From NCBI RefSeq assembly GCF_042767895.1, contig NC_091588.1, forward strand, positions 15,541,892-15,564,139: a stretch of DNA of 22,248 nucleotides. The letters are read 5' to 3'. Both the position numbers and the translations under genes were made by a program. The stretch comes from Penaeus vannamei. Lineage: Eukaryota > Arthropoda > Malacostraca > Decapoda > Penaeidae. The notes under the pieces were generated by a model. That model ran no database searches. It was not told the DNA's origin and worked only from the letters and a program-made list of their open reading frames with translations. Below, one piece after another: positions 18,579 through 22,248 of the stretch (the stretch's first letter is position 1; each line of letters starts with the position of its first letter).

Positions 18579-20379
18579 TTAAGTGGTCATATCGTTTCAG
18601 ATCCTGTTGCGGTGCGGGAACGTTGGCCTGAGTATTTTGAGCTGCTGTACCAGGTTGACTCACCAGCAGTTGACTTGGATGCGGGTGGTGTCAAGATCCC
18701 GCTGCCGGATCCACCCATCAGTGAGGACCCTCCCTCCTACGTACACACGGGTAGAGAGAGAGAGAACTAGAGAAGAGAGAAGAGAGAGCGAGGAGCAAGG
18801 CGGAGAGAGAGAGGCGTCAGGCAGAGGTAAAGAAACAGATAAACGAAACGAGAAAATGAAATACACATATATATTTGGGAGATTTCCAAGCTGAAGAGTG
18901 GTAAAGCAGCAGGTATCTGCGGCCTACCAGCTGAACTGTTGAAGGCTGGTGGTGAACCTATGGCACGGGGGTTACATGCTGTCCTGGCTGCCATTTGGCG
19001 GTCCGGTACCGTTCCTCCTGACCTGTTGAGGGGTGTGGTCATCCCTCTCTGGAAGGGGAAGGGGGACCATTGGGACTGCAGCAATCGAGGCATCACAGTG
19101 CTCAGTATACCAGGCAAGGTTCTCGCCCACGTCCTGAGACGCATGAGAGACCATCTACTGAGGCACCAGAGGCCACAGCAATCCGGATTCATTCCTGGTA
19201 AGTCCACAATAGACCGTATCCTCGCGCTTCGAGTCATTGTAGAGCGCCGTCGTGAATTCGGGCGTGGGCTGCTTGCAGCCTACATCGACCTCAAGAAGGC
19301 GCATCGGGAGTCACTTTGGGAGATCCCGAGACTGAGAGGAATTCCAACAAGGATTGCTGGACTAATAGCAAGCCTGTATACTGGTACTGAAAGTGCTGTA
19401 AAGTGTGGTGGGGGTCTGTCGAGCTTCTTTCCTGTTAGTTCAGGAGTGAGGCAAGGCTGTGTCCTTGCGCCAACTCTTTTCAACATTTGCATGGACTGGA
19501 TACTGGGCAGAGCTACTGTTCAAAGTCATTGTGGAGCAACACTAGGCAATATCAAGGTTACAGACCTTGACTTTGCTGATGACGTTGCCATTCTATCTGA
19601 GTCTTTGGAAACTCTAGTGGCGGCTCTGGATGCATTTAACAATGAAGCGAAACCCTTGGCTCTAGAGGTCTCCTGGACCAAGACCAAGGTCCAGGAATTT
19701 GGGGACTTGTTAGGAGAACCTGTTCAGTCGGTACGTTCTTGCGGCGAGGACATTGAAGTCAAGGAGAGCTTTACATACCTTGGTAGTGTAGTTCATAACT
19801 CTGGGCTGTCAGACCATGAAGTCAGCAGACGGATTGGCCTGGCAGCAGGGGTCATAAACTCTCTCAACAAGAGTATTTGGAGATGTCGGTACTTGTGCAG
19901 AAGGACCAAGCTACGGGTTTTCAAGGCCCTGATAATGCCAGTTTTGCTATACGGTAGCAAACCTGGACATTGTCCTGTGCCTTGGAGGCTCGTCTTGAAG
20001 CCTTTTGTAAGAGGTCCTTGCGCCGGATCATGGGGTACTGTTAGTGGGACCATGTGACCAACCAACGGTGCACCGTGAGACTGGCACAGGACCTGTTATC
20101 TGCACAATCCGTGATCGCCAACTCAGGCTATACGGCCACCTGGCTCACTTTCCTCAGGATGATCCTGCCCATCAGGTCGTCTCTGTTCGAGACATTCCTG
20201 GGTGGAGGAGGCCTGTGGAACGACCTAGGAAGTCGTGGCTTAGGCAGATCGACCAAACCTGCCGTGAAAAACTAGAGATGGGCCGAGTCCCTGCCTTGCG
20301 TCTAGCCATGAGGGATCCTCGTAGGTGGAAGCGAAGGGTGGATGTGGCTATGCGCTCCCGTCGGCGTCAGCCCCCTTGA
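18579..20379 (+). pseudogene. LINE reverse transcriptase pseudogene
   Basis: The frame is open from 18579 with a LINE pre-RT region (VRERWPEYFELLYQVD), then is cut by the inverted insertion, which brings in a TAG near 18771. The same frame resumes at 18879 (EISKLKSGKAAGICG) and runs to 20057. RT motifs, numbered from the TTG codon at 18939 (not a true start): GFIPGKST (83-90), AYIDLKKA (D117), SSGVRQGCVLAP (167-178), DFADDVAI with the catalytic FADD at 212-215 (19572-19583), and FTYLGSVVHN. After AYIDLKKA, about four residues usual in relatives (a Phe-Asp-Ser-Val type stretch) are missing. Single-base deletions near 19965 and 20065 and a TAG near 20042 break the C-terminal part, which continues in another frame (20044-20379) as RDRQLRLYGHLAHFP and a basic tail. 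Inactive. Confidence 0.87.
18742..18870 (-). repeat. Inverted copy of upstream flank inside the LINE
   Basis: Replaces a short stretch of LINE coding DNA between CCTCCCTCC and GAGATTTCC. It shares copy-4-specific sequence (GTTCTCTCTCTCTCTACCCG on the complementary strand, preceded by CTAG) that copies 2 and 3 lack, so the local flank is the likely source. Confidence 0.85.
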
Positions 20380-20398
20380 TGATGATGATGATGGGAAT

Positions 20399-20475
20399 AG
20401 ATACTGTTTGTTCTTATTTCAATATCATTGTGTCTTTTTCAGCAAAATAAATCTGTGCTTGGGGCTATTTCTATT
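20399..20475 (+). repeat. Family A, copy 4, 3' remnant
   Basis: AGATACTGTTTGTTC through TTTTTCAGCAAAAT and TGTGCTTGGGG match the part of family A that follows the GAAGAAGAAAC block in copies 1 and 2. It then diverges into AT-rich DNA. Confidence 0.7.
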
Positions 20476-20601
20476 ATATATGTCATTGTTATTATAATAT
20501 AATGGCTTCCAAGCTATTATATACATTTTTTTTTCTTTTTACGAAAGAGAAAAATATTCCGTAATCTGCACAAATCTACATTACTTATATTGTTTCTTAA
20601 T

Positions 20602-20672
20602 CAGCAGGGTAAGGCAATGGTAGCGTGCCGGGCACAATTCGGAAGACCGTGGATCGAAACCACTCTGTTCCA
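20602..20672 (+). pseudogene. tRNA-like fragment with A and B boxes
   Basis: An A-box-like TAAGGCAATGGTAGC (20610-20624) and B box GGATCGAAACC (20651-20661) are correctly spaced for a tRNA. The T stem pairs at four positions. The acceptor stem pairs at only about four of seven. The anticodon arm is weak, and its loop lacks U33. An AT-rich tail follows. It is probably a tRNA-derived SINE head or tRNA pseudogene; I cannot name the isotype. Confidence 0.6.
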
Positions 20673-20789
20673 AAACCGAAATTGTTTTATTTTATTTATT
20701 TGTTTTACTCTTGTTTGGGAGAAAAGAAGTGTGACTAAAATAACTATAAACTGTAGCATTATTTTAATATGACGATGAAATGCAAAAGT

Positions 20790-22140
20790 GATGACAATAA
20801 TGATTATTTCTACTATCATTATTATTTTTAATTATTATCATTATCGTTAGTCTTATTGTTATTATCATGAAAATCATTAGAGTATTGTTGATGATTGATA
20901 TTATTGCATTAATTACGCAAATTATCATTATAATTATCATTTTATTATAATTATCCTAATCAATGTCATAATTATCATTATTATCGTCATTATTAATGGG
21001 ATTATCGTGAAAATCATCATAATTAGCCGAATTATTGCAGAAATCATAATCATCCCATAAATTCAAAAGGTATTTTTTCGACCATATTCTCAGAAGGTTA
21101 TATATCGCTAGATTTCGCCGTTTTTTCAACTTTGGGGATTTTCATACTTTTAGCCTTTTTTCATTATGGATGGGCTTTATGATTATTATCATCATCATTA
21201 TCATCATTAATAGCATTAACATAATCCTTATCATCAATATAGTAATTATCGCCCTAATTACCCTTAATATAATCATTATAAGAGCTATTATCTTGATTAT
21301 TAATGTCATTTTCCTCATTATAACTATTTCTATAATGATAATAACAATAATGATAATTTTAGAAATAATAACAACAACAGTAATAATTATAATAACTATA
21401 ATAGCGATATTATGATTATTTCTACTATCATTATTATTTCTAATTATTATTATTATCGTTAGTCTTATTGCTATTATCATGAAAATCATTAGAGTATTGT
21501 TGATGATTGCTATTATTGCATAAATTACACAAATTATCATTATAATTATCATATTAATATATTTATCCTAATTAATATCATAATTATCATTATTATCGCC
21601 ATGATTAATGGGATTATCATGAAAATCATCATTATCGTTAGTCTTATTGTTATTATCATGAAAATCATTAGAGTATTGTTGATAATTGCTATTATTGCAT
21701 TAATTACGCAAATTATCATTATAAATATCATTTTATTATAATTATCCTAATTAATGTCATAATTATCCTAATTAATGTCATAATTATCCTAATTAATGTT
21801 ATAATTATCCTAATTAATGTCATAATTATCATTATAATCTTTATTATTAATGGGATTATCATGAAAATCACCATAATTAGCCGAATTATTGCAGAAATCA
21901 TCATAATCATATAAACTCGAGAAGTTTTTTTTTCGACCATATTCTCAAAAGACTTTTAACCTTTTTTATTATGGATGTGCTTTATGATTAATACCATCAT
22001 CATTATTATCATTAATAGCATTAACATCATCATAATCATTATAGTAATTATCGCCATAATATAATAATTATAAGAGATTTATCCTAATTATTAATTTCAT
22101 TTTCCTAATTATAAGTATTTCTATAATGATAATAACAATA
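20790..22140 (+). repeat. Family C ATT/ATC repeat array
   Basis: Same repeat as 9749-11086, in the opposite orientation. A full core lies at about 21060-21150 (TTTTTTCGACCATATTCTC, then CGCTAGATTTCGCCG) and a core with an internal deletion at about 21925-21965. The 21-bp minisatellite appears as TAATTATCCTAATTAATGTCA. All long frames here are Ile/Met-rich translations of the trinucleotide repeat. Confidence 0.8.
21738..21830 (-). repeat. 21-bp minisatellite, about 4 units
   Basis: Reverse-complement form of the unit at 9763-9846, with one unit carrying TGTTATAA instead of TGTCATAA. Confidence 0.9.
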
Positions 22141-22158
22141 TATGGATATGTATATATT

Positions 22159-22248
<90 letters not shown>
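22141..22248. repeat. (AT)n microsatellite at the window end
   Basis: AT dinucleotide with occasional GTAT and TTTATA interruptions, becoming pure AT for the last 50 or so bases and running off the window. Confidence 0.95.

Larger units (their letters stand above)
18577..20389 (+). mobile_element. 5'-truncated RTE-like LINE
   Basis: A non-LTR retrotransposon fragment flanked by the 9-bp duplication GATGGGAAT (18568-18576 and 20390-20398). Its 3' end is a (TGA)n-type tail, TGATGATGATGATGATG, directly after the ORF, as in RTE-type elements. The 5' end starts in coding sequence just before the RT, so the endonuclease is missing. It is inserted in family A copy 4: the flanks join into the GGGAATAGATACTGT-type sequence seen intact in copy 1. 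A segment of about 141 bases inside the element (18738-18878) is foreign: an inverted copy of the DNA just upstream. Family assignment (RTE or a near clade) is from the RT and C-terminal motifs and the tail. Confidence 0.85.

Noticed and set aside
18583..18894. 103-residue frame at the LINE 5' end
   Set aside because: Out of frame with the recognisable LINE coding sequence (frame from 18579) and half of it is the GA-rich inverted insert.

Overview
This window looks like repeat-dominated intergenic DNA from an animal, most likely an arthropod and probably a decapod crustacean such as a penaeid shrimp. That host call is inference. It rests on long compound dinucleotide microsatellites, kilobases of degenerate ATT/ATC repeat, tRNA-derived fragments, an RTE-like LINE and a Ty3/Gypsy element. 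I see no host protein-coding gene. A run of 500 Ns at 9249-9748 is a scaffold gap, so the sequence on its two sides may not be truly adjacent.

Layout. From 1 to about 9248: an ATT/ATC repeat family (here 'family B', 188-1235 and 6418-7842), a compound AC/AT microsatellite (1528-1983), a tRNA-Val-like fragment (2154-2219), and three copies of a second interspersed repeat ('family A': 2730-3845, 4638-6375, and inverted at 8129-9248). There is also a second tRNA-like fragment (3930-4001) and an odd, nearly G+C-free stretch (7843-8128). After the gap, a relative of family B ('family C', carrying a 21-bp minisatellite) runs from 9749. It is split by a complete LTR retrotransposon at 11087-17164 with a 5-bp target duplication. 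Family C and B remnants resume to 17985. A fourth family A copy (17986-20475) follows and is split by a 5'-truncated RTE-like LINE (18577-20389). A third tRNA-like fragment (20602-20672), more family C (20790-22140) and an AT microsatellite close the window.

The main find is the LTR retrotransposon. Its RT, RNase H and GPY/F integrase tail are of Ty3/Gypsy type, but its domain order is Gag - zinc knuckle - protease - integrase - RT - RNase H. That Copia-like order is the hallmark of the Gmr1-like group. Its capsid region resembles the SCAN domain, which is thought to derive from Gmr1-like Gag. Its LTRs are almost identical, implying a recent insertion. Yet the copy has two frameshifts, one in-frame UAG and a changed RT active site (Asp-Asn instead of Asp-Asp), so it was probably mobilised in trans or decayed quickly, unless the assembly is at fault.

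A second theme is inverted duplication. The 3' LTR alone carries a perfect 32-bp palindrome made from its own sequence. The LINE is interrupted by an inverted copy of the DNA just upstream of it. Two 1.1-kb copies of family A lie in inverted orientation. The first two look like template-switch events; the third may be biological or an assembly effect.
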